Below, piece after piece: positions 34,083 through 44,102 of a stretch of DNA of 64,000 nt. Source of the DNA: Solitalea longa (GTDB taxonomy: Bacteria; Bacteroidota; Bacteroidia; Sphingobacteriales; Sphingobacteriaceae). The position numbers and the translations under genes were made by a program. The notes beneath the pieces are model-generated. The model did no database searches, had not been told where the DNA came from, and worked only from the letters and a program-made list of their open reading frames with translations. The stretch covers positions 310,001 to 374,000 of the forward strand of contig NZ_PQVF01000004.1 in NCBI RefSeq assembly GCF_002920915.1, given 5' to 3'. Numbering within the stretch: the first letter of the stretch is position 1; each line of letters starts with the position of its first letter.

Positions 34083-35519
34083 ATGGTAAAAAGAACACGC
34101 ATCAAAGAAGTCCTTGATTCTACTGCTTACGGATCAGAGGTGACTATCAAAGGTTGGGTGCGCACTTTCCGCAACAACCAGTTTATCGCCCTTAATGACG
34201 GGTCGACTATTAATAATATTCAAGCGGTTGTTGATTTTAATAATACAGATGAAGCATTATTAAAAAGGATAACTACCGGTGCGGCTGTTTCTGTTACCGG
34301 CGAATTGGTTGAATCATTAGGTAAAGGCCAAAAAGTTGAAATTAAAGCAAAAAACGTAGAAATTTTGGGGGATTGCGATCCTGAAGCCTACCCTATTCAA
34401 CCTAAAAAACACAGTTTAGAGTTTTTACGCGAAAATGCACACTTACGTTTCCGTACAAATACTTTTGGTGCGGTGTTCCGTGTTCGTCATGCCTTAGCGT
34501 TTGCTGTTCATGAGTTCTTTAATCAAAAAGGATTCGTTTACATGCATACACCGATTATCACTGCTTCAGATGCTGAAGGAGCGGGTGAAATGTTCAAGGT
34601 AACTACTTTGGAACTTGGCAATCCTCCTCGCAATGAAGAAGGCGAAATCGATTATAAACAAGATTTCTTTGGACGTGCCACTAACTTAACCGTTTCGGGT
34701 CAGCTGGAAGGTGAATTGGCGGCAATGGCTTTTGGAGAAATTTACACCTTCGGACCTACTTTCCGTGCTGAAAATTCAAACACCACTCGTCACTTAGCTG
34801 AGTTCTGGATGATTGAGCCTGAAATGGCCTTCTACGACCTGGTTGATAATATGAACCTTGCAGAAGAGTTCATTAAATATGTGATCGGTTATGTATTGAA
34901 AAACAACCGTGAAGATTTGGAATTCCTGGGCCAGCGTTTGGCAGAAGAAGAAAAACAAAAACCTCAGAACGAACGCAGTGAATTAGGTTTAATTGAAAAA
35001 TTAGAGTTTGTTACTAACAACAATTTCGAGCGCGTTACTTACACCGAGGCTATCGATATTCTGAAAAACTCTAAACAAAATAAAAACAAGAAGTTCCAGT
35101 ACCTGATTGAAGATTGGGGAGCTGATCTTCAGTCGGAGCACGAGCGTTACTTGGTGGAAAAACACTTTAAAAAGCCGGTAATTTTAACGGATTATCCTAA
35201 AGACATTAAATCGTTTTATATGCGTCTGAACGAAGATGGTAAAACCGTTAGGGCGATGGATATTTTGGTGCCGGGTATTGGTGAGCTGGTTGGAGGTTCT
35301 CAGCGTGAAGAGCGTTTAGATAAATTAACTAAACGTATGGACGAAATGGGAATTCCTACCGAAGAGTTATGGTGGTATTTAGACACCCGTCGTTTCGGTG
35401 CTTGCGAACATTCAGGTTTTGGATTAGGGTTTGAACGATTGGTATTATTTACTACCGGAATGACCAATATTCGCGATGTGATTGCATTTCCGCGTACACC
35501 TAAAAACGCCGAATTTTAA
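34083..35519 (+). CDS. asnS: asparaginyl-tRNA synthetase
   Basis: 478 residues, class IIb synthetase. OB-fold anticodon-binding domain ([22 protein letters not shown]) then the catalytic domain: motif 1 near [16 protein letters not shown], motif 2 with [26 protein letters not shown], and motif 3 [12 protein letters not shown]. It charges tRNA-Asn in the cytoplasm. Length and motif spacing are normal. A terminator follows at once. Confidence 0.96.
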   Translation: MVKRTRIKEVLDSTAYGSEVTIKGWVRTFRNNQFIALNDGSTINNIQAVVDFNNTDEALLKRITTGAAVSVTGELVESLGKGQKVEIKAKNVEILGDCDPEAYPIQPKKHSLEFLRENAHLRFRTNTFGAVFRVRHALAFAVHEFFNQKGFVYMHTPIITASDAEGAGEMFKVTTLELGNPPRNEEGEIDYKQDFFGRATNLTVSGQLEGELAAMAFGEIYTFGPTFRAENSNTTRHLAEFWMIEPEMAFYDLVDNMNLAEEFIKYVIGYVLKNNREDLEFLGQRLAEEEKQKPQNERSELGLIEKLEFVTNNNFERVTYTEAIDILKNSKQNKNKKFQYLIEDWGADLQSEHERYLVEKHFKKPVILTDYPKDIKSFYMRLNEDGKTVRAMDILVPGIGELVGGSQREERLDKLTKRMDEMGIPTEELWWYLDTRRFGACEHSGFGLGFERLVLFTTGMTNIRDVIAFPRTPKNAEF

Positions 35520-35540
35520 ACGAAATAAAACAATTGAAAT

Positions 35541-35573
35541 AAAAGGCCTTCGGTAAAAATCCGAAGGCCTTTT
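35541..35573 (+). terminator. terminator of asnS
   Basis: AAAAGGCCTTCGG (35541-35553) pairs with CCGAAGGCCTTTT across a 7-base A/T loop, then ATTTTTTT. Confidence 0.93.
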
Positions 35574-35715
35574 ATTTTTTTAAAAAAAATTATAATTTGA
35601 TTTTTAAATATTATTCAATATTTATATCTTTATTTCAATATAAAATCAAGTTTATATTTTGATTTTAAATAAATAACTAGAACTATATTTCAACAACAAT
35701 TAATTCTGAAAGTTT

Positions 35716-36240
35716 ATGGCAAACGCTCAAGTTTTATTTGAAACCAATCGTCTGAAATTACGCGAGTTTAACGGTAATGATGCAGAAGGCTTATTTCAGC
35801 TTAACCTTGCACCCGAAGTACAACGATTTACCGGTGATATGCCTTTTAATTCAGTGGATGAAGCTCGGTCATTTATTAATGACTATTCGCATTATCAGGA
35901 TTATGGTTACGGAAGATGGGCAGTTTTACTTAAAGAAACTAATGAATTTGTGGGCTGGTGCGGCCTGAAATATATACCCGAATTCAACGATGTAGATTTA
36001 GGATATCGCATTCTGAGAAAATTTTGGGGACAAGGCATTGCTACCGAAGCCAGTGTTGGCAGCCTAAAACACGGCTTTCAACAGTTAAAAATGGATAAAA
36101 TTGTGGGTCGTGCACATGCCGAAAATCTGGCCTCTATAAAAGTAATGGCCAAAACAGGAATGTGGTTTGAAAAAGCTATGGAATATGATATTGGACCAAC
36201 ACTTCAATATGCCATGTCGAAACAAAAGTTTCCATCTTAA
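35716..36240 (+). CDS. GNAT-family N-acetyltransferase
   Basis: 174 residues of the RimJ/RimL (Acetyltransf_3) branch: ETNRLKLREFNGNDAEGLFQL at the start, EFVGWCGLKYIPEFNDVDLGYRI, the acetyl-CoA loop RKFWGQGIATEA and the NLASIKVMAKTGM motif. The acceptor is unknown; protein N-termini or small amines are both possible. It is distinct from the one at 624-1178 (low visible identity). Upstream is a 140-base A/T-rich region; a terminator follows. Confidence 0.87.
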   Translation: MANAQVLFETNRLKLREFNGNDAEGLFQLNLAPEVQRFTGDMPFNSVDEARSFINDYSHYQDYGYGRWAVLLKETNEFVGWCGLKYIPEFNDVDLGYRILRKFWGQGIATEASVGSLKHGFQQLKMDKIVGRAHAENLASIKVMAKTGMWFEKAMEYDIGPTLQYAMSKQKFPS

Positions 36241-36260
36241 GCATAAAACAAATTGAAATG

Positions 36261-36293
36261 AAAAAGAGGAAGAAATCTGTTCTTCCTCTTTTT
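36261..36293 (+). terminator. terminator of the acetyltransferase gene
   Basis: AAAAAGAGGAAG (36261-36272) pairs with CTTCCTCTTTTT, followed by T-rich sequence. Confidence 0.85.
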
Positions 36294-36316
36294 CATTTAT
36301 ATATCTTTACTTCGCC

Positions 36317-36931
36317 ATGTTATTAAAGATTTATCCTGATAAACCTAATCCAAAAGCGATTGAAACAGTAGTTGAATGCCTGAAAAAAGGAGGCCTGATC
36401 ATCTATCCTACCGATACAGTTTATGGCCTGGGCTGCGACATTACAAATCACAAAGCAATTGAACGAGTTTGCCAAATAAGAGGTATTAAACCCGATAAAG
36501 CTAACCTTTCGTTTATTTGCTATGATCTTAGCCATTTAAGCAACTACACCAAGCCTATTGATACCACTATTTTCCGGATGCTTAAACAGCATTTACCCGG
36601 ACCCTTTACCTTTATTTTTAACGCAAGCGGACTAGTGCCTAAATTATTAAACAGTAAAAAGAAAACTGTAGGTATCCGTGTTCCTGATAACGAGATTGCC
36701 CGCGAAATTGTGAACCAATTAGGCAATCCGATTGTTTCCACCTCTATCCATGATGATGATGAAATTCTGGAATATTCAACAGATCCGGAATTGATCCATG
36801 AGAAATACCAGGATCTGGTTGATATCGTTATCGATGGTGGATACGGAGATAATGAACCTTCAACGGTGGTAGATTGCACAACTGGTGAAATTGAAATTAT
36901 CAGGCAAGGCAAAGGTCTTCTTGAGGCATAA
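36317..36931 (+). CDS. YciO/YrdC-like Sua5-domain protein
   Basis: 204 residues with the Sua5/YciO/YrdC fold: GGLIIYPTDTVYGLGCDI at the nucleotide pocket, LPGPFTFIF, KTVGIRVPDN and IVSTSIHDDDE. The spread of the motifs, VDIVIDGGYG and the length match E. coli YciO more than TsaC/YrdC. True TsaC proteins make threonylcarbamoyl-AMP for tRNA t6A; YciO-type proteins have weaker or different activity. Assigned to the family with confidence; reaction less so. Confidence 0.85.
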   Translation: MLLKIYPDKPNPKAIETVVECLKKGGLIIYPTDTVYGLGCDITNHKAIERVCQIRGIKPDKANLSFICYDLSHLSNYTKPIDTTIFRMLKQHLPGPFTFIFNASGLVPKLLNSKKKTVGIRVPDNEIAREIVNQLGNPIVSTSIHDDDEILEYSTDPELIHEKYQDLVDIVIDGGYGDNEPSTVVDCTTGEIEIIRQGKGLLEA

Positions 36932-37019
36932 CTTTTGTGCAAAACTGAAAATTATCAGTAAATTGTATGGTTTGATACCAACGAATTGCACTTTTTAATT
37001 TTACAGCAAACGCTCTCAT

Positions 37020-38354
37020 ATGAAATATAACGGTTTACGCTTTTCTCTCTTCATTTTCTTTGCTATCCTTTTTTTTCAATCTTGTAAAAAGAGTGATGAT
37101 GTTGTACCTCCTTCCACTGTAGATGCATCCAATTGGGGTTCATTTGTGCCTGTTTCGTGGTACAATATGGAGTTAAAACTAATTAAAGAAACTCCAGGCT
37201 TTGCCCCTCCTGTGGCAGCCAGGGCAATAGCATATACCAGCATCGCTTTGCACGAAACTGTTGTTCGCGGAATTCCGAATGGAACCTCATTAAGCGGACA
37301 GTTAGAAGGTCTTAACTACTTACCTTATAACGACCCTGAATTACGATATAACTGGGCCATCGCGGCCAATGCAGCCATGGCTGATATGCTTCGCAATTTA
37401 TTCGGGAACGCTTCTGCCGACAATATTGCCTTAATTGATCAAATAGAAGTAGAAAATCAATTAGACCTGACCTCTACAGAGTTTTCACAGGAAGATATTG
37501 ACCGATCTGTTGATTTTGGAAAAAGGATGGCCAACGCCATTTATCTATGGTCGGCATCGGATAAGGGACAAGCGGCTTACTTAAATAATTTCCCAAGCAG
37601 TTATGTTCCTCCAAGTGGAAATGGCCTTTGGGTTCCAACCCCTCCTCTTTTCCAAAGCGCTCTACTTCCATTTTGGGGTAATAACCGATTACTTTATCCG
37701 GAAAACAAAAAAATAACTACCCAAATAACAGCTCCACCCGCGTATTCAATTGATCACAACTCCGACTTATATAAAGCAGCAAACCTGGTTTATCAAACCG
37801 TAAATTCACTCAGCCAGGAACAAGTCTATATTGCTAATTATTGGGCCGATGCAGGAGGAACATTTACCCCTGCAGGACACATGCTTGCAATTACCACTCA
37901 GCTGGTAAAAGATAATAACCTTACCCTTGATAAAGCTTCACAACTATTTGCCCAAGTAGGCATTGCATTAAATGATGCAGCAATCGTTTGCTGGAATTGC
38001 AAATACAAGTATAATTTGCTTCGCCCGGTAACGTATATTCGAAACAACATCGACCCCACTTGGACGAGTAAGATCGGCACTCCTCCATTTCCTTCTTATA
38101 TTTCGGGTCATGCCTCGTTTACTGGAGCAACCAGTACCATTTTAAGTGCATATTTTGGCAACGACTTTTCTTTTACCGATAACCAAAAAGTTGACGATGG
38201 TTTTAGTCCGAGGAGTTTTAATACTTTCGAAGAAATGGCCAATGAAGCTGCAATATCAAGAGTTTATGGTGGTATTCACTATGATTTTGACACGAATATT
38301 GGAATGAACGCAGGAAAAGCAGTTGCACAAAAGGTTTTAACACTAAAATTCTGA
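37020..38354 (+). CDS. lipoprotein of the vanadium haloperoxidase/PAP2 family
   Basis: 444 residues. Signal with a lipobox (AILFFQSC, Cys near residue 22) and a short Lys/Asp/Pro linker. The body is helical, starting SWYNMELKLIKETPGFAPPVAARAIAY, and carries the phosphatase/haloperoxidase signatures: KYKYNLLRPVTYIR near residue 330, SYISGHASFTGA near 360 and SRVYGGIHYDFD near 415. They coordinate vanadate or phosphate. Acid-phosphatase activity is equally possible. It faces the periplasm or outside. Confidence 0.88.
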   Translation: MKYNGLRFSLFIFFAILFFQSCKKSDDVVPPSTVDASNWGSFVPVSWYNMELKLIKETPGFAPPVAARAIAYTSIALHETVVRGIPNGTSLSGQLEGLNYLPYNDPELRYNWAIAANAAMADMLRNLFGNASADNIALIDQIEVENQLDLTSTEFSQEDIDRSVDFGKRMANAIYLWSASDKGQAAYLNNFPSSYVPPSGNGLWVPTPPLFQSALLPFWGNNRLLYPENKKITTQITAPPAYSIDHNSDLYKAANLVYQTVNSLSQEQVYIANYWADAGGTFTPAGHMLAITTQLVKDNNLTLDKASQLFAQVGIALNDAAIVCWNCKYKYNLLRPVTYIRNNIDPTWTSKIGTPPFPSYISGHASFTGATSTILSAYFGNDFSFTDNQKVDDGFSPRSFNTFEEMANEAAISRVYGGIHYDFDTNIGMNAGKAVAQKVLTLKF

Positions 38355-38382
38355 TTGTTGTCATTTTTTTATGTTTTAACTT

Positions 38383-38413
38383 TTTGAAGTTAAAATTTCA
38401 CAGGCTACCTTTG
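38383..38413 (+). promoter_or_regulatory. promoter of the HPP gene
   Basis: TTTG (38383-38386), 19-base spacer and TACCTTTG (38406-38413): exact -33/-7 pair, 31 bases before the ATG. Confidence 0.65.
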
Positions 38414-38444
38414 CACCTCTATTTTTAGCATTAAAAACATCTAA

Positions 38445-38957
38445 ATGCCCAAAAAGTACATCTCTAAATTTAAAACTGCTGAAAGAAGTCCATCGGCACC
38501 CCATATTTCACATTCCGTATACTCAGTTTTAGGAGCATTGATCGCTATTTCGTTGATCGTATTATTTTCACGAACAGCAGATACGCCTATGCTTATTGCT
38601 CCTTTTGGAGCCACCTGTGTATTGGCTTTCGGTTTACCAGACAGTGCATTAGCTCAACCGCGGAATATTATTGGAGGACACTTACTTACTGCAATAGTAG
38701 GCTTGACATGTTATTATATGATGGGCAATACCTGGTATTCTCTGGCTTTAGGAGTAAGCCTTTCATTGGGTCTAATGCAAATTACACGCACGGTACATCC
38801 GCCGGCAGGAGCAAATCCATTAGTTATTATCTTAACTGGTGCAAAGTGGAGCTTTTTATTTAGTCCTGTTTTATTGGGTTCGGTAATATTGGTAGCAATT
38901 GCTCTTATTTTTAACAACTTAAGCAGCAAAAGGAAATATCCAAAGTATTGGTTCTAA
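38445..38957 (+). CDS. HPP-family membrane protein
   Basis: 170 residues, four hydrophobic segments. Family motifs: APFGATCVLAFGLPDSALAQPRN in the second segment loop and RTVHPPAGANPLVII (the HPP motif) in the third. Plant and bacterial members have been connected to nitrite or anion transport; the bacterial role is not fixed. It ends three bases before the end of nhaA on the other strand, with no room for a terminator. Confidence 0.87.
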   Translation: MPKKYISKFKTAERSPSAPHISHSVYSVLGALIAISLIVLFSRTADTPMLIAPFGATCVLAFGLPDSALAQPRNIIGGHLLTAIVGLTCYYMMGNTWYSLALGVSLSLGLMQITRTVHPPAGANPLVIILTGAKWSFLFSPVLLGSVILVAIALIFNNLSSKRKYPKYWF

Positions 38958-38960
38958 TCA

Positions 38961-40178
38961 CTACTCCTCTAACAACGTTTCATTGGTTTGTGCAGAAACG
39001 GATGTTTTCTTGTCTGCCTTATAAATAATTAAGTATCCTATGAGCCCGGATAAGACAGAGCCAGACAATACAGCGATCTTTGCAAAGTTTTGATTTTCAG
39101 GCTCAATAAATGCCAGGATAGAGATAAATATTGACATCGTAAACCCGATTCCACCTAAAAAACCAATACCAATCACTTTTTTAACGGAAACCTTTGAAGG
39201 CATTGTGGCTATACCCGATTTAATCGCCATAAACGAAAACCCCGCAATCCCCAAAGGTTTACCTAATAGTAACCCTAAAATAATTCCTAAGCCTAATTCT
39301 GTTCCATAAATATTTAGCAAGCTTCCGTCAAAAACAATACAGGTATTGGCCAAAGCAAACAATGGCATAATTATAAAGGATGAAAACTGATGCAGATTGT
39401 GCTCTAATATTTCTGCAGGTGAATAATCGCTATAATCAGACTCTAAAGGAATTGTAATGGCTAATAAAACTCCGGCAATGGTTGCATGCACTCCTGATTT
39501 CAACATGAAATACCACATAAAAACGCCACCTAATAAATAGATCATGACATTTCTAACCTTGAAATAGTTAAACGCCATAAGTATAGCAAAGATTGAAAGT
39601 GCTATGTACAGATTCTGAATCACAACGGTTTGTGTATACACCATAGCGATCACTAAAATGGCCCCTAAATCATCAACCACAGCAAGGGCTGTTAAAAACA
39701 CTTTCAAACTAATTGGAACACGTTTGCCCAACAAACTGAGAATTCCCAAGGCAAAAGCGATATCGGTAGCCATAGGGATTCCCCAGCCATGCTCTGTAGG
39801 GGTAGATTTATTAATGAGGAAATAGATTATGGCCGGTACAGCCATCCCACCCAAAGCCGCCACCATTGGAAGTGTGGCTTTCTTAACAGATGACAATTCA
39901 CCTTTTAACAGCTCCCGTTTTATTTCTAAACCAACAACCAGAAAAAAGATAACCATAAGGCCATCATTTATCCAGTGTTCAATACTGAGTGTAAACTCAG
40001 AACCAAAGCCTATAAATCCAACTTTCTGATGCCAAAAATAAAGATACTGCTCACTCAATGAAGAGTTGCTAGCCAACAAAGAAAGAATGGTACATAATAT
40101 AAGAATTACACCTGAGGCCTGTTCTGTTTGCAGAAAAGCTGTAAATGGCTTAAATATACCCTTATTAAAATGCCGCAT
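38961..40178 (-). CDS. nhaA: Na+/H+ antiporter NhaA
   Basis: 405 residues with twelve membrane segments in the NhaA order. HWINDGLMVIFFLVVGLEIKRE, PMVAALGGMAVPAIIYF, the Asp pair in ALAVVDDLGAILVIA (the sodium/proton site) and the MATDIAFALGILSLLG stretch are all present. It exchanges Na+ for H+ to keep cytoplasmic pH and sodium low. It is alone on its strand; its tail abuts the HPP gene. Confidence 0.95.
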   Translation of the reverse strand: MRHFNKGIFKPFTAFLQTEQASGVILILCTILSLLASNSSLSEQYLYFWHQKVGFIGFGSEFTLSIEHWINDGLMVIFFLVVGLEIKRELLKGELSSVKKATLPMVAALGGMAVPAIIYFLINKSTPTEHGWGIPMATDIAFALGILSLLGKRVPISLKVFLTALAVVDDLGAILVIAMVYTQTVVIQNLYIALSIFAILMAFNYFKVRNVMIYLLGGVFMWYFMLKSGVHATIAGVLLAITIPLESDYSDYSPAEILEHNLHQFSSFIIMPLFALANTCIVFDGSLLNIYGTELGLGIILGLLLGKPLGIAGFSFMAIKSGIATMPSKVSVKKVIGIGFLGGIGFTMSIFISILAFIEPENQNFAKIAVLSGSVLSGLIGYLIIYKADKKTSVSAQTNETLLEE

Positions 40179-40267
40179 TGAATTCTAAATATTAAGCAGT
40201 GTGTTAAGTCTGAATTATAAGTAAATGGATCTACTTTGAGCCTGTCCCTGATAAAGATATTGCTTCA

Positions 40268-41044
40268 TTACTCAATTATCGAAGCTACAAACTGTTTTAT
40301 TTTGGCGCCCTCAACTTTACTGCTTAAGGTTTTAACAAAGGCACTGCCGATTATAGCTCCATTTGCTGATGAGCAGGCTTTTTGAAAACTATTTTTGTCA
40401 TTGATACCAAAACCGATCATCAATGGATTATTCAGCTTTAAACTTTTCAAACGTTCGAAATATTTTTCGGTTTGCGACGCCTCAACCGCTAATTTATTAC
40501 CGGTAGTTGACGAAGAAGATAATGCGTAAATAAATCCACTGCTCAATTCATCAATTTTACGAATACGTTCATCAGAGCTTTGCGGAGTTATCAGAAATAT
40601 ATTGCTAAGATTATTGTTTTCAAAATGTTCCCTGTACAATTCTTCATATTCATACATTGGTAAATCAGGTACAATCACACCATCAACTCCAACCCTTGCA
40701 GCATCAGCGCAAAACTTTTCAACCCCATACTGCAAAACCGGATTTACATATCCCATTAAAATAATAGGAACAGAAATTTGCCGACGCAAGTTTTCCAGTT
40801 GCTTAAACAACACTTTAAGGCTCATACCGTTTTCTAAAGCCACATGGCTACTATGTTGAATAGTGGGTCCGTCAGCCACAGGATCAGAATAAGGGAATCC
40901 TATTTCCAAAAAATCAGCCCCTGCCTCTTCCAAAGCTTTCGCAATAACTAAGGTATCAGTAAGCTGTGGGTAGCCTGCGGTAAAATACACCGAAAGCAAG
41001 TCTTTATTTTTATTCTTGAATAATTCGATTAATCTGTTGTTCAT
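40268..41044 (-). CDS. trpA: tryptophan synthase alpha chain
   Basis: 258 residues, TIM barrel. Active-site EIGFPYSDPVADGPTIQ (Glu), GVIVPDLPMYEYEE (Asp of the catalytic site), and phosphate-binding GFGINDKNSF and GSAFVK. It cleaves indole-3-glycerol-phosphate to indole and glyceraldehyde-3-P and passes indole to TrpB. It is the last gene of trpD-F-B-A, 66 bases after trpB. Confidence 0.95.
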   Translation of the reverse strand: MNNRLIELFKNKNKDLLSVYFTAGYPQLTDTLVIAKALEEAGADFLEIGFPYSDPVADGPTIQHSSHVALENGMSLKVLFKQLENLRRQISVPIILMGYVNPVLQYGVEKFCADAARVGVDGVIVPDLPMYEYEELYREHFENNNLSNIFLITPQSSDERIRKIDELSSGFIYALSSSSTTGNKLAVEASQTEKYFERLKSLKLNNPLMIGFGINDKNSFQKACSSANGAIIGSAFVKTLSSKVEGAKIKQFVASIIE

Positions 41045-41110
41045 AATTAATTATAGGTTGCAGGTTACGAGTTACCACAATTCATTAAATCTTAAACTCG
41101 GAACTCGAAA
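41045..41110. repeat. phrase-like sequence in the trpB-trpA gap
   Basis: Read on the minus strand it is AACTCGTAACCTGCAACC-type text: TCGAGTTCCGAGTTT and GGTAACTCGTAACCTGCAACC. ACGAGTT (41067-41073) is complementary to AACTCG words at 41095-41100 and 41102-41107. Short, imperfect, non-coding, inside a polycistronic message. Confidence 0.45.
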
Positions 41111-42307
41111 TTATAAGTTAAAATAATCCATATACGTTTGAAGATCTTTATCTCCCCGCCCCGACAAGCAAACCACCAGCTTTTCGTCACCTCTAAAAGT
41201 CATTTTCTCAAGGTAAGCTAAAGCATGAGAGGATTCAATAGCAGGAATAATACCTTCCAAGCGGGTTAATAAATGTGCCGCTTGCATGGCTTCATCATCT
41301 GTTACAGCTACATATTTACCACGACCGGTTTTAAATAAGTGCGCATGCTGAGGACCTATACCAGGATAATCTAATCCTGCTGATATAGAATGCGGCTCAA
41401 CCACCTGACCGTCTTCTGTTTGCATTAAAATAGAACGGCTTCCATGCAACACTCCTTCCTGACCCAAAATGGTAGTAGCTGCTGATTTACCCGAATCAAC
41501 ACCCAATCCTGCAGCTTCCGCCGCGATCAGTTGTACAGACTCATCCTCTAAAAAATGATAAAATGTCCCCATCGCATTACTTCCGCCGCCTACACAAGCC
41601 ATAACATAATCCGGAAGTTCAGAACCGGTTTTTTCTTTCAGCTGCTTTTTAATTTCAGCGCTTATCACCGATTGAAAACGAGCCACCATATCGGGATATG
41701 GATGAGGACCAACTACCGAACCGATTATATAATGCGTATCAACCGGGTTATTGATCCAATCGCGCATGGCTTCATTAGTGGCATCCTTTAAGGTTTTGCT
41801 TCCTGAGGTCGCAGGAACAACCTTTGCACCCAGCATTTTCATACGGGCAACATTTGGCGCCTGACGTTTAATGTCAATTTCACCCATATAAACTACGCAT
41901 TCAAGTCCGCGTAAGGCACAAACCGTGGCGGTTGCCACCCCATGCTGACCTGCTCCTGTTTCAGCAATAATTCGCTTTTTACCCAGTTTTTCGGCAAGTA
42001 AAATTTGGCCGATGGTATTATTAACCTTATGAGCACCAGTGTGATTCAAGTCCTCTCGTTTAAGGTAAATAGTGGTACCATAATGGGCCGATAGTCTTTT
42101 GGCATGAAAAAGAGGAGTTTCACGGCCAACATAATCCTTTAGCAATTCTCTGAACTCTTGTTGGAATGCAGGATCGTTTATAATGGATAAATAATTCTGA
42201 CGAAGCTCTTCTACATTCGGATATAGCATTTCCGGAATATATGCTCCTCCGAAATCACCGAAATAACCACGCTCATCTACGTAATAGTTTATTGCTGTTT
42301 TATTCAT
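41111..42307 (-). CDS. trpB: tryptophan synthase beta chain
   Basis: 398 residues. [12 protein letters not shown] start, the PLP-binding HTGAHKVNN (Lys near 95), ETGAGQHG catalytic loop and [11 protein letters not shown] phosphate-binding loop. It condenses indole with serine to tryptophan in a PLP-dependent reaction and forms the alpha2beta2 complex with TrpA. It follows trpF by 27 bases. Confidence 0.97.
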   Translation of the reverse strand: MNKTAINYYVDERGYFGDFGGAYIPEMLYPNVEELRQNYLSIINDPAFQQEFRELLKDYVGRETPLFHAKRLSAHYGTTIYLKREDLNHTGAHKVNNTIGQILLAEKLGKKRIIAETGAGQHGVATATVCALRGLECVVYMGEIDIKRQAPNVARMKMLGAKVVPATSGSKTLKDATNEAMRDWINNPVDTHYIIGSVVGPHPYPDMVARFQSVISAEIKKQLKEKTGSELPDYVMACVGGGSNAMGTFYHFLEDESVQLIAAEAAGLGVDSGKSAATTILGQEGVLHGSRSILMQTEDGQVVEPHSISAGLDYPGIGPQHAHLFKTGRGKYVAVTDDEAMQAAHLLTRLEGIIPAIESSHALAYLEKMTFRGDEKLVVCLSGRGDKDLQTYMDYFNL

Positions 42308-42334
42308 TTTGGGTGTTTGTTTTATCTTGAAAAA

Positions 42335-42958
42335 CTAAATGCCTTTAATTTTATCGATTGCTTCTTTAACTTTTTGGGTGTCTTTTAACCCGGGACTCAC
42401 TTCAAGTTTACTATTAAGATCAAGGCCATAAATAGGTAAACCATAATTTTGTATGGTGTTTACTTCATGTAAATTATCAAGTCCAATTCCGCCACTTAAA
42501 AAGAATGGTTTCGGCTCCTTATAATTTTTTAAAATATCCCAATTGAAAGTTTTACCCGTCCCGCCATGACTATCAGACTTTGTATCAAATAAGAAGGTAT
42601 CGCAGGAATCTTTATATCTTTTTAAGTCACTAAAATCAAACTCATTGTTAACACCAAATGCTTTGATCACTTCAACCGTTGCCGATTTAAACTGAGAACA
42701 GTAATCAGGCTTTTCATTGCCATGTAGTTGAACGGCATTAAAATCATAATCAGCCACAATTTCCAAAGCATCTTGCAATTTGGCATTTACAAAAACAGCC
42801 ACTTTTTTTATGGATGAGGGTATGGCTTTTAAAACCGAAAGATCATCAACATATCGTGGCGATTGGGGATAAAATATAAACCCCAGGTAATCGGGCTTTA
42901 GCTGTACTACATCCTCAATATTTTCGCGAAACTTCATTCCGCAGATCTTGATCTTCAT
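42335..42958 (-). CDS. trpF: phosphoribosylanthranilate isomerase
   Basis: 207 residues, TIM barrel starting MKIKICGMKFRENIED with the general-base Cys in CGM, VQLHGNE and the phosphate-binding FFLSGGIGLDN. It isomerises PRA to CdRP in the pathway. It begins one base after the stop codon of trpD, so translation is coupled. trpC, which normally sits between D and F, is absent here. Confidence 0.95.
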   Translation of the reverse strand: MKIKICGMKFRENIEDVVQLKPDYLGFIFYPQSPRYVDDLSVLKAIPSSIKKVAVFVNAKLQDALEIVADYDFNAVQLHGNEKPDYCSQFKSATVEVIKAFGVNNEFDFSDLKRYKDSCDTFLFDTKSDSHGGTGKTFNWDILKNYKEPKPFFLSGGIGLDNLHEVNTIQNYGLPIYGLDLNSKLEVSPGLKDTQKVKEAIDKIKGI

Positions 42959-42959
42959 T

Positions 42960-43961
42960 TTATGCTATAATGGTTTGTGATTCTAACAATTTCTTAAAGC
43001 TATTTAGTGCTTTTCCGGCGGTTAATGATTCTACTGCAATAGCGTAGCAATCATCGATGGATTTATTTCTTTCTCTGCATTTAATAGCCATTGCCGAATT
43101 AGCTAATACCGCTTTCTCTTGTGCTTCAGTTCCCTTATTGCTTAGTACGTTTGTAAATATTTCAGCCGATTCGGCAATTGTACCGCCACCAAACAAGGCT
43201 TCAGGCTTCAGGGCTGCTCCAAATAACGATGGATCATATAAAGCCTCACCGTCATTTGAAAAAACTTTAAAGGGAGCTGTTAATGAAATCTCATCATATC
43301 CTGTTAAGGTATGTATGATCATATATTGTTTTTCGGTTTTCTGATAGAGGTACGCATATAAGCGAGCTAATTCAAGGCTGAAAACACCTAAAAACTGATA
43401 CTTTGGAGCGGCCGGGTTTACCATTGGCCCCAGCATGTTAAAGAACGTTTTTACCCCCAGTTCCTTGCGTATGGGAGCCACCGTTTTCATTGCAGGATGG
43501 AATAGTGGAGCATGCAAAAAGCAGATATTGGCTTCATTCAATGATCGTTTTAAGCTATCGGCATTGTTAGTGAACCGATACCCCAGATACTCCATAACAT
43601 TTGAAGAACCGCAAGCCGAAGAAACGCCATAATTACCATGTTTGGAAACTTTATAGCCTGCTCCCGCCACCACAAAAGAAGAAAGCGTGGAAATATTAAA
43701 GGTGTCTTTACCGTCGCCACCGGTTCCAACCAAATCGATCAGCTCTTCCGAAGGCAGATCAATAGGTAAGCAAAGTTCAAGCATTGCATCCCTGAACCCT
43801 TCCAGCTCATCCACTGTAATGCTTCTCATACAATAGGCGGTCATGAAAGAGGCCATCTGCGAAGTATTATAAGCTCCTGAAGCCAGATCTATTAAAATCT
43901 CCTTCGATTCTGCTTTTGAAAAGGTTTGCCCTTCGAATAAATGGGTAAGTATTTTTTTCAT
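42960..43961 (-). CDS. trpD: anthranilate phosphoribosyltransferase
   Basis: 333 residues. The PRPP loop LVGTGGDGKDTFNISTLSS, KHGNYGVSSACGSSNVMEYLG and NMLGPMVNPA match TrpD. It attaches phosphoribose to anthranilate. As first structural gene of the local operon it follows a complete attenuator (44028-44157). trpE and trpG, which make anthranilate, are not nearby. Confidence 0.96.
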   Translation of the reverse strand: MKKILTHLFEGQTFSKAESKEILIDLASGAYNTSQMASFMTAYCMRSITVDELEGFRDAMLELCLPIDLPSEELIDLVGTGGDGKDTFNISTLSSFVVAGAGYKVSKHGNYGVSSACGSSNVMEYLGYRFTNNADSLKRSLNEANICFLHAPLFHPAMKTVAPIRKELGVKTFFNMLGPMVNPAAPKYQFLGVFSLELARLYAYLYQKTEKQYMIIHTLTGYDEISLTAPFKVFSNDGEALYDPSLFGAALKPEALFGGGTIAESAEIFTNVLSNKGTEAQEKAVLANSAMAIKCRERNKSIDDCYAIAVESLTAGKALNSFKKLLESQTIIA

Positions 43962-44028
43962 TTTCTTTAAGCTGCTTATGCTTTTGTTAGTTAATCTAAA
44001 ATACGATGTAGTTTAATGCTGCAGACAC

Positions 44029-44057
44029 AAAAAAAGGGTTGCCTTAAGGCAACCCTT
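44029..44057 (-). terminator. attenuator terminator of the trp leader
   Basis: On the minus strand AAGGGTTGCC (44057-44048) pairs with GGCAACCCTT (44043-44034), loop TTAA, followed by a T-run (44033-44029). It lies about 70 bases before trpD. Its first arm (GGTTGCC) can instead pair with GGTAACC at 44102-44096 around the leader stop codon. Confidence 0.88.
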
Positions 44058-44095
44058 CATAAAAGTATCTTGATAGTTTTATTAAATGACAAGGA

Positions 44096-44102
44096 GGTTA
44101 CC
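44096..44102 (-). promoter_or_regulatory. antiterminator arm overlapping the leader stop codon
   Basis: Minus-strand GGTAACC spans the last codon (GG of CGG), TAA and CC. It pairs with GGTTGCC of the terminator in seven positions (one G-U). A ribosome on the stop codon would cover it; one stalled at the Trp codons would leave it free. Confidence 0.7.
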
